From: Halovenus carboxidivorans
Lineage (GTDB): Archaea; Halobacteriota; Halobacteria; Halobacteriales; Haloarculaceae
Direction: 5' to 3'
Assembly: GCF_009831575.1 (NCBI RefSeq)
Contig: NZ_WUUT01000002.1
Coordinates: forward strand, 434,001 to 498,000
Length of the DNA stretch: 64,000 nt
The position numbers and the translations under genes were made by a program. The notes beneath the pieces were generated by a model. That model was not told where the DNA came from, did not search any database, and was given only the letters and a program-made list of their open reading frames with translations. Below, in pieces: positions 17,163-26,697 of the stretch. How positions within the stretch are numbered: position 1 is the first letter of the stretch; each line of letters begins with the position of its first letter.

Positions 17163-19802
17163 ATGACAGGAATCGTCGGCGAGTTTTTCGATCTCAAAGC
17201 CGACACGGACGCGGATATTCTGGCGATGCAGGTCGGAGACTTCTACGAGTTCTTCGACGACGACGCCGAACTCGTCGCCGAGGAACTCGACCTGAAGGTC
17301 TCCCAGAAGTCCTCCCACGGCTCCTCGTATCCGATGGCCGGCGTGCCGGTCGAGGATCTCACGCCGTATCTGACCGCGCTGGTCGAGCGTGGCTACCGGG
17401 TGGCGGTGGCTGACCAACACGAGACCGGCGACGGCCACGCCCGAGAGATCACGCGAGTGGTCACTCCCGGGACACTGCTCGAACGGACCGACGCCGACTC
17501 GCAGTATCTCGGGGCAGTCGTCGCCGCTGAGGACGGCTACGGACTCGCCTTCGCCGACGTGACGACGGGCCGGTTTCACGTCTCCTCGGCGGCGGGCGAG
17601 GACGCCGAGGATCGGTTGTTAGCGGAGCTGTACCGGTTCGATCCCGTCGAAGTGTTGCCGGGGCCGGAGCTACGGGCGGAAGACGCGCTGCTCGAACGGC
17701 TCAGAAACCGGACGGACGCGACCTTTACCCTCCACACGGCGGAGTCGTTCGCGCCCGGGCGCGCCCGCCGTCGCCTCCGCCAGCAGTTCGGCGAGGAGAC
17801 CGTCGGGAGCGTCGGCATCGAGACCGAGGCCACCGTACAGGCCGCCGGAGCGATTCTCTCCTACGTCGAGGAGACGGGCGTCGGCGTCTTGAGTTCGATG
17901 ACGCGCCTGCAGACCCGCAGTTCCGGCGATCACGTCGCACTGGACGGGACGACACAGCGGAATCTCGAACTGACCGAGACGATGCAGGGCGACCGCTCCG
18001 GGAGCTTGCTCGATACGATCGATCACACCGCGACCAGCGCCGGCCGACGGCTGTTGTCGGAGTGGCTCACACAGCCGCGACAGTCGATCGACGAGCTACA
18101 GCGCCGACAGTCGGCGGTGCAGGCGCTCGCTGAGGCGGCTATCGAGCGCGAGCGGATCCAGGATCTCCTCTCGGGCACGGGCGATCTCGAACGGCTGGCC
18201 TCGCGGGCGGCATCCGGCAGCGCGGACGCGCGAGACGTCAGAGCCGGTATCGAAACACTCGGGTTGTTGCCGGAGTTGCTCGACCTCGTCGAAACGAACG
18301 AGACGCTCGGAGGGTCGGCGCTGCCGGACGTACTCTCCCGTCCCGACCGCGAACGCGTCGAATCGCTCCGGGCGGAGTTGGATGCTGCGCTCGTCGATGA
18401 CCCGCCCGGGACGATCACTGAGGGGGGAATCATCGCGCGAGGGTACGACGACGAACTCGACGAGATCATCGAGAGCCACGAGGAGGCGCTGCGGTGGATC
18501 GAGACGCTCGACGAGCGCGAAAAGCGCAGACACGGCATCACCCACCTGACCGTCGACCGCAACAAGACCGACGGCTACTACATCCAGGTCGGCAACAGCG
18601 AGACCGACGCGGTGCCCGAGGAGTACGAGCGGATCAAGTCGCTGAAAAACTCGGAGCGGTACACGATTCCCGAACTCGACGAGCGCGAACGGGAGATTCT
18701 CCGCCTCGAGGAGTCCCGCCACGAACTCGAACGCGAACTGTTCGAGGAGATCCGCGAGACCGTCTCGGCGCACGCGGAACTGCTACAGTCGGTCGGGCGG
18801 GTGCTCGCCGAAACCGACGTGTTAGCCAGCCTCGCGACCCACGCGGTCCGAAACGACTGGTCGCGACCGACGCTGCGGCCGAGCGGCCCGCTCCGGATCG
18901 AAGCGGGCCGGCATCCGGTCGTCGAGCAGACGACCGAGTTCGTCCCGAACGACCTCGCGCTCGACGACGACCGGCAGTTTCTGATCGTCACGGGACCGAA
19001 TATGAGCGGCAAGTCGACGTACATGCGCCAGGCCGCGCTGATCACGCTACTCGCACAGATCGGGAGTTTCGTGCCGGCGCGGTCGGCCGAAATCGGCGTC
19101 GTCGACGGAATTTACACCCGCGTCGGGGCGCTGGACGAACTCGCACAGGGCCGGTCGACGTTCATGGTCGAGATGCAGGAACTCTCGAACATCCTCCACT
19201 CTGCGACGGAGGACTCGCTGGTGATCCTGGACGAAGTGGGGCGCGGGACCGCGACTTACGACGGGATTTCGATCGCCTGGGCGGCCACGGAGTATCTGCA
19301 CAACACCGTCCGGGCGAAGACGCTATTTGCCACGCACTACCACGAACTCACCTCGCTGGGCGACCATCTGGAGCGGGTCGGAAACGTCCACGTCGCAGTC
19401 GACGAATCGAGCGGAGACGTGACGTTTCTGCGGACGATTCGGGAGGGGCCGACCGACCGGAGCTACGGGATTCACGTCGCGGATCTTGCGGGCGTTCCCG
19501 AACCGGTCGTCGAGCGGTCGCGGGAAGTCCTCGAACGACTGCGCGAGGAGAAAGCCATCGAGGCTCGCGGCGGCGGCGGAGAGCCGGTACAGGCCGTCTT
19601 CGACCTCGGAAGCGGGGAGTTCGCCACAGCAGGAACGGAACCGCCGAGATCCGCCGACGGATCGCGAGCAGGAGCGTCAGGGCTGTCCGACGACCAGCGG
19701 GCCGTCCTGGACGCCATCTCGGAGTTGGACGTCAACGAGACGCCACCCGTCGAACTGCTCGCGACGGTACAGGAGTGGCAGGACCGATTGCAGGACGACT
19801 GA
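17163..19802 (+). CDS. mutS: DNA mismatch repair protein MutS (MutS1 subfamily)
   Basis: An 879-residue mismatch-recognition ATPase. The N-terminal mismatch-binding motif GDFYEFF is near residue 23 (Phe-x-Glu wedge). The C-terminal ABC-type ATPase has Walker A GPNMSGKST near residue 610, Walker B LVILDEVGRGTATYDG near residue 685, and the switch ATHYHELTSL. Length and domain order match bacterial-type MutS, which haloarchaea hold in two MutS1 copies; the QVGDFYEFFDDDAE N-terminus resembles the second (MutS1B-like) type. MutL is not in the window. A TTTTAA element lies 30 to 25 bases upstream of the ATG. Confidence 0.93.
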   Translation: MTGIVGEFFDLKADTDADILAMQVGDFYEFFDDDAELVAEELDLKVSQKSSHGSSYPMAGVPVEDLTPYLTALVERGYRVAVADQHETGDGHAREITRVVTPGTLLERTDADSQYLGAVVAAEDGYGLAFADVTTGRFHVSSAAGEDAEDRLLAELYRFDPVEVLPGPELRAEDALLERLRNRTDATFTLHTAESFAPGRARRRLRQQFGEETVGSVGIETEATVQAAGAILSYVEETGVGVLSSMTRLQTRSSGDHVALDGTTQRNLELTETMQGDRSGSLLDTIDHTATSAGRRLLSEWLTQPRQSIDELQRRQSAVQALAEAAIERERIQDLLSGTGDLERLASRAASGSADARDVRAGIETLGLLPELLDLVETNETLGGSALPDVLSRPDRERVESLRAELDAALVDDPPGTITEGGIIARGYDDELDEIIESHEEALRWIETLDEREKRRHGITHLTVDRNKTDGYYIQVGNSETDAVPEEYERIKSLKNSERYTIPELDEREREILRLEESRHELERELFEEIRETVSAHAELLQSVGRVLAETDVLASLATHAVRNDWSRPTLRPSGPLRIEAGRHPVVEQTTEFVPNDLALDDDRQFLIVTGPNMSGKSTYMRQAALITLLAQIGSFVPARSAEIGVVDGIYTRVGALDELAQGRSTFMVEMQELSNILHSATEDSLVILDEVGRGTATYDGISIAWAATEYLHNTVRAKTLFATHYHELTSLGDHLERVGNVHVAVDESSGDVTFLRTIREGPTDRSYGIHVADLAGVPEPVVERSREVLERLREEKAIEARGGGGEPVQAVFDLGSGEFATAGTEPPRSADGSRAGASGLSDDQRAVLDAISELDVNETPPVELLATVQEWQDRLQDD

Positions 19803-19825
19803 GCGGCCAGTTCGTCGGCGTGGAG

Positions 19826-21454
19826 TTACTCGGCCGCCGATTCGACGCCCTCGAAGACGAACTTCGCCCCGCCCTCGCGGCCGTCTTCGACGGAGACGGT
19901 CCAGCCGTGGGCCGCGGCAATCGAGTCGACGATATCCAATCCGAAGCCGGTGTTGTCGCGTTCGGTGGTGTAGCCGTGCTCGAAGATCTGGCCCCGTTCA
20001 CTCTCGGGAATGCCCGGCCCGTCGTCTTCGACGTACAGCCCGTCTTCGATCCCGACCCAGACGGTCACGTCCGGGCCGCCGTGCTCGACGGCGTTGCGGA
20101 AGAGGTTCTCGAACAGCCGTCGGACCCGCTCGGGATCGGCCTCGATCCGTGCACCGTCGGACTCGATATGTAACTCGGCGGAGTGGGTCTCTGTCGTCTC
20201 CCAGGCGCGCACCGCGAGCTCTTCGAGCGAGACGGCTTCGGGCCCGACGACGCCGATACCCTCCCTGCTGAGTTCCAGCACGTCTGTGATGATCCGGTCC
20301 ATCCGTTCCAGCGACTCGCGGGCCGTGTCCAGTCGGTCCGTGTCGCCGGACTCGTGGGCGAGCTCGACGTTTCCCGTCGCCACCGAGAGCGGGTTCCGGA
20401 GGTCGTGCGAGATCGTACTGGCGATCTGTTCGAGTTGGCGTTCGTACTGTTTTCGGTCGGTGATATCGCGGAAGACGAGCGCCTTGGCCCGCTGGGCGCT
20501 GTTAATATCGAGTTCGGTCTGATCGACGCTGTAGACCCGCTCCGAGCCGTCGGTATCGACCGACAGCTCCGTCGCATACTGCCTGTCGACGGCGTCCTCG
20601 GTGGCGAGTATGGCGGGTAGCTGTTCGTCGAGAGGGTCACCCACGGTGATCGGTCCGAAGACGCGGTCAGCAGCGGCGTTGTAGTCGATGACCGCACACT
20701 GGCCGCCGAGGACGACAATGGGATCGCTGATCTGCTCGACGACCGACGACCGGGCGACCGGATCGGCGACGAACAACTGGTTTCGGAACATCGCTACCGC
20801 GGTGCAGACCGAGAGCAGCCCGATCCCGAACGGAGCGTACGGGATCATCGGGTGCGGTAACAGCCCCAAGACCTGCCCGGAGGTGAGTACGATGGGAACG
20901 GCGACGGCGAACCCGAGCAACTCGGTCTGACCCCGGGTCGCCCGGCGTGAACGCAGGAAGAGGTTCACGATCAGCGCAACCCCAACGAGTGCCAACAGCG
21001 TCGTCACGAGAAAAATCGGCAGTGAGAGCGGCCCGAAGACAACTTCGGCGTGGACGACCGGTTCGGTGACGATGTCGATGTCACGTGCGGTCAATCCGGT
21101 CCACGGGTTGGTCGCCGGGGCGAGCACGCAGACGGCCATCAGGAGTGCAAGCGCCCCGCGGACCGTAGGGGTGAGCCAGTGTGCCCGTCCGGTGTAGTAC
21201 AGCGAAAACACGAAAAACAGCGTCCCGGACAGCGCGGAGGTAATCCCCCGGACCGTCAGCATGGCTGTCAGCATCTCGACACTGGCGGCGAGCACCGACG
21301 CGGCGGCCGCGAGCAGCCAGACCGTATTCAGACACAGGACGGCGATGAAGACGGTAGCCGCCCTCCCGCGACCGATGTCTCGCACCCACAACGCGATGCC
21401 GGCGGTCAACACCGCGAGCGCTGCGAGCACCCCTGCTACCACACCCCCGAGCAT
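19826..21454 (-). CDS. Membrane histidine kinase, 7TM-PAS-HisKA-HATPase
   Basis: The N-terminal 225 residues form about seven membrane helices. A PAS domain follows (DPIVVLGGQCAVIDYNAAADRVFG, about 245-330), then HisKA with H-box ISHDLRNPL (His350) and an intact ATPase domain: N-box LFENLFRNAVEH, DDGPGIP, and GFGLDIVDSIAAAHGW. It should autophosphorylate and pass phosphate to a response regulator, none of which lies adjacent. Architecture is the same as the kinase at 1569-3236, for which it serves as an intact comparison. It is convergent with mutS. A TTTATAAT box lies about 36 to 29 bases before the start. Confidence 0.9.
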   Translation of the reverse strand: MLGGVVAGVLAALAVLTAGIALWVRDIGRGRAATVFIAVLCLNTVWLLAAAASVLAASVEMLTAMLTVRGITSALSGTLFFVFSLYYTGRAHWLTPTVRGALALLMAVCVLAPATNPWTGLTARDIDIVTEPVVHAEVVFGPLSLPIFLVTTLLALVGVALIVNLFLRSRRATRGQTELLGFAVAVPIVLTSGQVLGLLPHPMIPYAPFGIGLLSVCTAVAMFRNQLFVADPVARSSVVEQISDPIVVLGGQCAVIDYNAAADRVFGPITVGDPLDEQLPAILATEDAVDRQYATELSVDTDGSERVYSVDQTELDINSAQRAKALVFRDITDRKQYERQLEQIASTISHDLRNPLSVATGNVELAHESGDTDRLDTARESLERMDRIITDVLELSREGIGVVGPEAVSLEELAVRAWETTETHSAELHIESDGARIEADPERVRRLFENLFRNAVEHGGPDVTVWVGIEDGLYVEDDGPGIPESERGQIFEHGYTTERDNTGFGLDIVDSIAAAHGWTVSVEDGREGGAKFVFEGVESAAE

Positions 21455-21568
21455 AGATCGATCTGAGATACACGCTTTGTATTATAAATGATGTGGGGCC
21501 GAGATTCAAGAATAAAAACGAAATTGGAAAGATGCTGGCTATAGCCGCCCGATTTTCACGCGCCGAAG

Positions 21569-22858
21569 TTAGTTCTGATTCTGCAGGTTCGTCGCCAGTC
21601 GCTGGATCGCTCCCGAGACCACGTCGACCCCGATCCGGAGCGACTCCTCGTCGACGTCGAACGTCGAGGTGTGGTGACCGCCGGGGTGGTCTGTCCCGAT
21701 CCCGACGAAGCCGGCGATTCCGCCGTTGTCCTGGACGCGCTGCATCAGGTAGGTGGCGTCTTCGCTGCCGCCCAGATCGTCACGGCGGACGATGTTTCGG
21801 ACTCCCGGGACGCCCTCGGCGGCGCTGGCGACCTGTTCGACGACGGCCTCGTCGCTGGTCGCGCTCGGGGCCTCGCCGCCGCCGGTCACGGTCACCTCGC
21901 AGTCGTGCATCGCCGCTGCTGATTCGAGGACGGTGACCGCCTTCTCGCGGGTGTACTCCATCAGTTCGGTCGTCTCACCCCGAACCTCGCCCTCGATGAA
22001 GGCCTCCTCGGGAATGATGTTCGAGGCCGTCCCGCCGCCGACCTTGCCGGCGTTGATCCGGGTCGCGCCGTCGTCGTGTCGGGGGATCGCGTAGAGGTTC
22101 TGGACGGCCGTCGCCATCGCCTGGACGGCGTTGCGGCCCTGTTCGGGGTGGCCGCCGGCGTGTGCCGGTTCGCCCTCGAACTCGGCGTTGAAGTGTGAGA
22201 CGGCCAGGAATCCGTCGACTCCCGCGACGATCTCACCCGTCGGATGATCCAGCCCGAGGTGGATCCCGACGAGCGCGTCGAGGTCGTCGAGATGGCCGCC
22301 CTCCGCGACGGCTTTCCCGCCGCCGACAATCTCCTCTGCGGGCTGGAAGAAGACCTTCAGCGTGCCCCGAAAGTCGCTGTCGGCGATTGCCCGGAGGACC
22401 CCGAGTCCGATGGTCGCGTGGCCGTCGTGGCCACAGGCGTGCATGTGACCGTCGTGGGTCGAGCGAAACCCCTCCTCGACGGGGTAGTGGTCGTCGTCTT
22501 CGCTTTCCTCCTGTGGCAGTCCGTCGATGTCGACTCGCAGACCGATTGTCGGGCCCTCACCGCGTCTGAGGACGGCCATCGCACCGGTGTAGCCGCCGGC
22601 TAGCTCCTCCAGTACCTCCTGGTCGAGGTCGTACTCCCGGGCTTGCTGGAGCCACGAGTCGAGCGTCGACTCGTCGGGGACGGCCAGTCGGTGGTCGCCG
22701 GCCAGCATCTCCGGGCCGAGCAGAACCTCGTCGACGGGTAGTTCCCGGAGTTCCTCGACGATGCGAGCGGTCGTGTAGAACTCACGCCACGCCGGTTCCG
22801 GTCGGCGGTGAAGTTCTCGGCGCAGCGAGACGAGCCAATCCTCCTCTGTGGTTGCCAT
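21569..22858 (-). CDS. M20 family amidohydrolase/carboxypeptidase
   Basis: A 429-residue dinuclear-metal hydrolase of the aminoacylase/AbgB/IAA-amino-acid hydrolase type. Metal-site motifs are RVDIDGLPQEE, HACGHDGHATIG, FQPAEEIVGGG and a C-terminal HPGGHHTSTFD. The dimerisation domain (HFNAEFEGEPAHAGGHPEQGRNA) lies in the middle. An extra segment of about 50 residues near positions 55-100 (LLAGDHRLAVP...YDLDQEVLEELAGGYTGA) separates the N-terminal helix from the first strand, as in related haloarchaeal enzymes. It likely removes an acyl or amino-acid group; the substrate is unknown. It follows the uS10-like gene by 44 bases. Confidence 0.87.
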   Translation of the reverse strand: MATTEEDWLVSLRRELHRRPEPAWREFYTTARIVEELRELPVDEVLLGPEMLAGDHRLAVPDESTLDSWLQQAREYDLDQEVLEELAGGYTGAMAVLRRGEGPTIGLRVDIDGLPQEESEDDDHYPVEEGFRSTHDGHMHACGHDGHATIGLGVLRAIADSDFRGTLKVFFQPAEEIVGGGKAVAEGGHLDDLDALVGIHLGLDHPTGEIVAGVDGFLAVSHFNAEFEGEPAHAGGHPEQGRNAVQAMATAVQNLYAIPRHDDGATRINAGKVGGGTASNIIPEEAFIEGEVRGETTELMEYTREKAVTVLESAAAMHDCEVTVTGGGEAPSATSDEAVVEQVASAAEGVPGVRNIVRRDDLGGSEDATYLMQRVQDNGGIAGFVGIGTDHPGGHHTSTFDVDEESLRIGVDVVSGAIQRLATNLQNQN

Positions 22859-22902
22859 ACCGGAGGGACGGGTGGAGAGCGCTTAAAATCGGCGGGGCGG
22901 GG

Positions 22903-23226
22903 TCACTCGCCGGTCTGACTGTACTGTTCGATATCCGCGGTGATGTAGATCCGGTCGGGATACTCCTGTTCGGCGACGTTGCGGGCGAACTCGTTGTGAT
23001 CGATGATCTCGATGTTTCTGGTGTAGACGGTGTACTCCCAGTTGCCGAACGTCTCCTCCGCCGAGAGGTCCTTGTACTGCGGGACGGCGTGTCTACTCGG
23101 CGGCTTCGGGTGCGGGCCTTTCAGTTCGACGCCCTTGCGCTCGGCCCGCTCTTTGATGTCGGTGACGATCGAATCGAGGAGTTCGCCGTCGCCGCTCTGG
23201 AGGGTGAGCCGAGTCACGAATGGCAT
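22903..23226 (-). CDS. uS10-like protein (paralogue of ribosomal protein S10)
   Basis: A 107-residue protein with the S10 fold: MPFVTRLTLQSGDGELLDSI, then KGPHPKPPSRHAVPQYKDLS corresponding to the S10 loop, and a C-terminal ITADIEQYSQ strand. It differs from the genuine archaeal rpsJ, which is normally encoded beside tuf/EF-1A. Haloarchaea carry this second family, often named uS10/mL48 family protein. Start is ATG at 23226; the frame is open 32 codons further upstream without family support. Function is unknown, possibly ribosome-associated. It is the first gene of a likely two-gene unit with the M20 hydrolase. Confidence 0.75.
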   Translation of the reverse strand: MPFVTRLTLQSGDGELLDSIVTDIKERAERKGVELKGPHPKPPSRHAVPQYKDLSAEETFGNWEYTVYTRNIEIIDHNEFARNVAEQEYPDRIYITADIEQYSQTGE

Positions 23227-23350
23227 ACGACTACCGAACACCTCGGGTGACAAAACCAGTTCGGTTCGGCAATCGGATGTGAGAGGGTCGCAAACGTTGC
23301 TGTCGGGGACTCCGATATTCACTTAACGGGGGGCCGAGTAGTGTCCGGTA

Positions 23351-23782
23351 ATGATCGAGGCCACGAGCGCGGGAGCCATCCTCTTTCGCGACACGCGTGG
23401 CCGGCGGGAGTACCTCCTCCTGAAGAGCCGCCCCGGGGACTGGGAGTTCCCCAAAGGCGGCGTCGAGGGCGACGAGGAACTCCAGCAAACCGCCATACGC
23501 GAAGTGAAAGAGGAGGCCGGAATCACGAACTTTCGGCTCATCGATGGCTTCCGGAGAGATTACGATTACGTGTTCGAGGCAGGCGGAAATACCATCCACA
23601 AGACGGTGCACCTGTTCATCGCACACTCCGAAGAAGCGTCCGCAGAACTCTCCCAGGAACACCGCGACCACCAGTGGCGGGATTACGAGCAGGCGATCAA
23701 CACGATCACCCAGGACGGGCCGCGGGAGATCCTCGAAGAGGCCCACGAGTTCATCGACGAGGAGTATTACGACGAGGAGTGA
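23351..23782 (+). CDS. Bis(5'-nucleosyl)-tetraphosphatase (Nudix)
   Basis: A 143-residue Nudix hydrolase. The Nudix box starts at GGVEGDEELQQTAIREVKEE and ends AGI, with all metal-binding glutamates. The N-terminal SAGAILFRD and WEFPKGG, plus the aromatic DYVFEAGGNTIHKTVHLFIA, match the asymmetrical Ap4A hydrolase group, which removes dinucleoside polyphosphates. It is convergent with nth (1-base separation). Substrate preference is inferred from the family only. Confidence 0.85.
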   Translation: MIEATSAGAILFRDTRGRREYLLLKSRPGDWEFPKGGVEGDEELQQTAIREVKEEAGITNFRLIDGFRRDYDYVFEAGGNTIHKTVHLFIAHSEEASAELSQEHRDHQWRDYEQAINTITQDGPREILEEAHEFIDEEYYDEE

Positions 23783-23783
23783 C

Positions 23784-24470
23784 TCACTCCCACGGCTCGC
23801 CGCTCGCGAGGTCCACGTCGCTGTCCGTCTTCGACGACGGACAGATATCCGCGAGCAGACAGTCCTCACAGTCGGGGTTGCGCGCCGTACAGACCTCCCG
23901 ACCGTGACTGATGAATAGGTGTGTTAGCTTTTGCCACTCCGATTCTGGGGCCAGTTCCATCAGCTCCGGTTCGATCTGTTCGGGCCGTTCGGCCTCGGTG
24001 ATCCCCAGCCGCCGGGTCAGTCGTTGCACGTGCGTGTCGACGACGACCCCCTCGACGATGTCGTGGCCGTGCTGGAGAACGACGTTTGCGGTCTTGCGGC
24101 CGACGCCCGGCAGATCCGTGAGGTCTGCCATCGTATCGGGCACCTCGCCGTCGTGTTCCTCGACAATCTTCTGGCAGGCGTTGCGGATGTACTCGGCTTT
24201 GTTGTTGTAGTAGGTGATCGAGTTCAGGTCCTCGGCGAGTTCCTCCTGGTCGGCCTCGGCGTACGCTTTCGGTCCGTCGTACTTCTCGAAGAGGTCCGCA
24301 GTCACCTTGTTGACGCGCTCGTCGGTACACTGCGCCGAGAGGATCACGGCAATCAGCAGTTCGAGTCGGTTCGAGAACCGAAGTGAGATAGTCGTATCCG
24401 GATACTCCTCGTGCAGTCGGTCGAGCACTTCGGCGAGCTGTACCTCCGGGCTGTCCAGCGCGGTTCCCAT
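23784..24470 (-). CDS. nth: Endonuclease III, DNA glycosylase/AP lyase
   Basis: A 228-residue base-excision enzyme for oxidised pyrimidines. The helix-hairpin-helix LPGVGRKTANVVL holds the catalytic Lys126, and VVDTHVQRL holds the catalytic Asp145. Four cysteines at 194, 201, 204 and 210 (C-x6-C-x2-C-x5-C) bind the [4Fe-4S] cluster. Start ATG at 24470 is chosen from family length; the frame is open a further 31 codons upstream. It lies 47 bases downstream of the TrmB-like regulator gene and may be co-transcribed with it. Confidence 0.93.
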   Translation of the reverse strand: MGTALDSPEVQLAEVLDRLHEEYPDTTISLRFSNRLELLIAVILSAQCTDERVNKVTADLFEKYDGPKAYAEADQEELAEDLNSITYYNNKAEYIRNACQKIVEEHDGEVPDTMADLTDLPGVGRKTANVVLQHGHDIVEGVVVDTHVQRLTRRLGITEAERPEQIEPELMELAPESEWQKLTHLFISHGREVCTARNPDCEDCLLADICPSSKTDSDVDLASGEPWE

Positions 24471-24517
24471 ACCCGCCGTTCGGGTGAGAGCGCTATGAGA
24501 GCACCGACTCGCTGTCG

Positions 24518-25294
24518 TCAGTCGAACTCCGGAGGGTCCGCGTCGAAGGGCTCCCGAAACCACTCGGTGACGAGTTCGACCATGACCGTCGCGAAGATGT
24601 TCTCGCTGGTCCAGAACGCAACTTCGGCACCCCTGCCGGCCGCGGAGTAGGAACTGAGCAGAAGAGTATCGTCGTCGACCATCAGCAGTTGCGCGACATC
24701 GACATCCATATCCCGGTCTTCGGGGACCCTGTAGGAGCGAATCGGGCTGTCCTCGGCAATCTGTGCGAGCACCGCGGGTTCCAGGCTCGCGAGGACGACC
24801 GTCACGCCGTCTTCGGCGGTCGCCTCCAGCGCCGCGTGAACCCCGTCGTCGAGGTTGTCGGGGTCGTCGGTGGCGTAGAGCACGCGCTCGTCTGCCCCCT
24901 GGATCAGTTCCGCGACACGCGAGGTGATCGCGTCCGCGCCGTTCAACAGCCAGATCGATTCGGTGTGTTCGTCCTGTTCGTGCGTGTCCTGGATCGTATC
25001 GAGGTAGTCGAAGGTCTCCGCACCGGTTTCGGCCAACTGGTCGAGCAGCAGCCGCCGGGCCTGCTCCAGCGAGACCGGACGGTAGACCGTAGGCGTCGAC
25101 TGCTGGGTCTCGATCAGCCCGCGTTCCTCGAGCCCTTCGGCGGCCCCGTACACCTGCGAGCGAGGCACGTCGGCAACGTCGCTGATCTCACTCGCGGCGC
25201 CGCGGCCGAGTTTCTGTAGCGCGAGGAACACCCGCGCCTCGTAGGTCGTCAGGCCGAGTCGCTTCAACCCCTCGATTGCGTCTTCGTCGTTCAT
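24518..25294 (-). CDS. TrmB family transcriptional regulator
   Basis: A 258-residue protein. The N-terminal winged helix (GLKRLGLTTYEARVFLALQKLG, then ISDVADVPRSQVYGAAEGLEERGLIE) is the TrmB-type DNA-binding domain. The C-terminal part (SIWLLNGADAITSRVAELIQGA, VLYATDD, LMVDDDTLLLSSYS) resembles the phospholipase-D-like ligand-binding fold of these regulators. Haloarchaea encode many such Trh proteins, and the ligand cannot be read from sequence. ATG at 25294 is preferred over 25321. It is divergent from the SPFH gene. Confidence 0.85.
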   Translation of the reverse strand: MNDEDAIEGLKRLGLTTYEARVFLALQKLGRGAASEISDVADVPRSQVYGAAEGLEERGLIETQQSTPTVYRPVSLEQARRLLLDQLAETGAETFDYLDTIQDTHEQDEHTESIWLLNGADAITSRVAELIQGADERVLYATDDPDNLDDGVHAALEATAEDGVTVVLASLEPAVLAQIAEDSPIRSYRVPEDRDMDVDVAQLLMVDDDTLLLSSYSAAGRGAEVAFWTSENIFATVMVELVTEWFREPFDADPPEFD

Positions 25295-25483
25295 ACCAGT
25301 CTCCGGGAGATCACGCGCCACCGACCCGCCGCCCGTCAGTCGTCCGCCCGAACAGTGATGTACCTACTTCCATACTAACAGTAATGTGGTCCCGAAATAA
25401 AAAAGCCCCCTTCTCCGCGCGGTTTCACCGTCGGAGATCCTGGACAAACACTTTTTGAGTCGAACATCCAACGTGTAGGCGCA

Positions 25484-26635
25484 ATGATTCCAGCAGTCGT
25501 ACTCCAGTCTCTGTCGGCCGCAGGGTTAATCGCGGTGATCCTGTTCCTGCTCGCGGTCGTGACAGCATACAACAGCGTGGTCATCGTCAACGCGTACGAG
25601 AAGCGTGCGTACACGCGGTTCGGCAAGTACCAGGGGCTTCTCGAACCGGGGCTGAATCTCGTCCTCCCGTTCGTGACGAAGACGTACACCTTCGACATGC
25701 GGACGATGACACTCGACGTGCCTCGCCAGGAGGCGATCACGCGTGACAACTCCCCGGTGACCGCCGACGCCGTCGTCTACATCAAGGTGATGGACGCCGA
25801 GAAAGCCTTCCTGGAGGTCGACGACTACAAGAAAGCGGTCTCGAATCTCGCCCAGACGACGCTGCGTGCCGTGCTCGGGGACATGGAACTGGACGACACG
25901 CTGAACAAACGCCAGGAGATCAACGCCAAGATCCGACAGGAACTCGACGAACCCACCGACGAGTGGGGAATCCGCGTCGAGAGCGTCGAGGTCCGCGAGG
26001 TCAACCCGTCGAAGGACGTCCAGCAGGCGATGGAGAAACAGACCTCCGCCGAGCGCCGCCGCCGCGCGATGATCCTCGAAGCCCAGGGCGAACGCCGCAG
26101 TGCGATCGAACAGGCCCAGGGTGACAAGCAGTCGAACATCATCCGCGCCCAGGGTGAGAAACAGAGCCAGATCCTCGAAGCCCAGGGTGACGCCATCTCG
26201 ACGGTCCTGCGCGCCAAATCCGCCGAATCGATGGGCGAACGCGCCGTCATCGAACGCGGAATGGAAACCTTAGAGGAGATCGGTAAAGGCGAATCGACGA
26301 AGTTCGTCCTCCCGCAGGAACTCACCTCGCTGGTCGGCCGCTACGGCAAACACCTCCAGGGCAGCGATGTCAAAGAGAACGGCCACGTCCTCGAGGGACT
26401 GGAGTTCGACGAGGAGACCCGCGAGATGCTCGGTCTCGACGACATCGAGGAGATCATCAGCGAGTTCAGCGACGAGGAAGACGTCGTCGACATCGAGCAG
26501 ATGGAAGAGGAAGCCCAGGCGGTCAAGGAGGGCGAAGCCGGCGCCGATATCAGAGATCCCGACGAGATCATCGAGGGCGGTCCCGAGGACCTCGACATCG
26601 AGACTGACGGGACCGACGGCGCCGGTAACGACTGA
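25484..26635 (+). CDS. SPFH/Band 7 domain membrane protein (stomatin/HflK-like)
   Basis: A 383-residue protein with an N-terminal membrane helix (about residues 5-30), then an SPFH domain (VIVNAYEKRAYTRFGKYQGLLEPG, FDMRTMTLDVPRQEAITRDN). A helical region follows with 11-residue repeats carrying AQG (EAQGERRSAI, QAQGDKQSNI, RAQGEKQSQI, EAQGDAISTV), which drive oligomerisation in this family. The last 90 residues are very acidic. Such proteins form large membrane scaffolds and modulate proteases. No NfeD-type partner is adjacent. TTTTTGA lies about 32 bases before the ATG. Confidence 0.88.
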   Translation: MIPAVVLQSLSAAGLIAVILFLLAVVTAYNSVVIVNAYEKRAYTRFGKYQGLLEPGLNLVLPFVTKTYTFDMRTMTLDVPRQEAITRDNSPVTADAVVYIKVMDAEKAFLEVDDYKKAVSNLAQTTLRAVLGDMELDDTLNKRQEINAKIRQELDEPTDEWGIRVESVEVREVNPSKDVQQAMEKQTSAERRRRAMILEAQGERRSAIEQAQGDKQSNIIRAQGEKQSQILEAQGDAISTVLRAKSAESMGERAVIERGMETLEEIGKGESTKFVLPQELTSLVGRYGKHLQGSDVKENGHVLEGLEFDEETREMLGLDDIEEIISEFSDEEDVVDIEQMEEEAQAVKEGEAGADIRDPDEIIEGGPEDLDIETDGTDGAGND

Positions 26636-26697
26636 GCCGTCGGCAGACCCGCGGTGTAGCGAAGCCGTTTTATTGCTGCCTGTCGTTGCACTGAACA

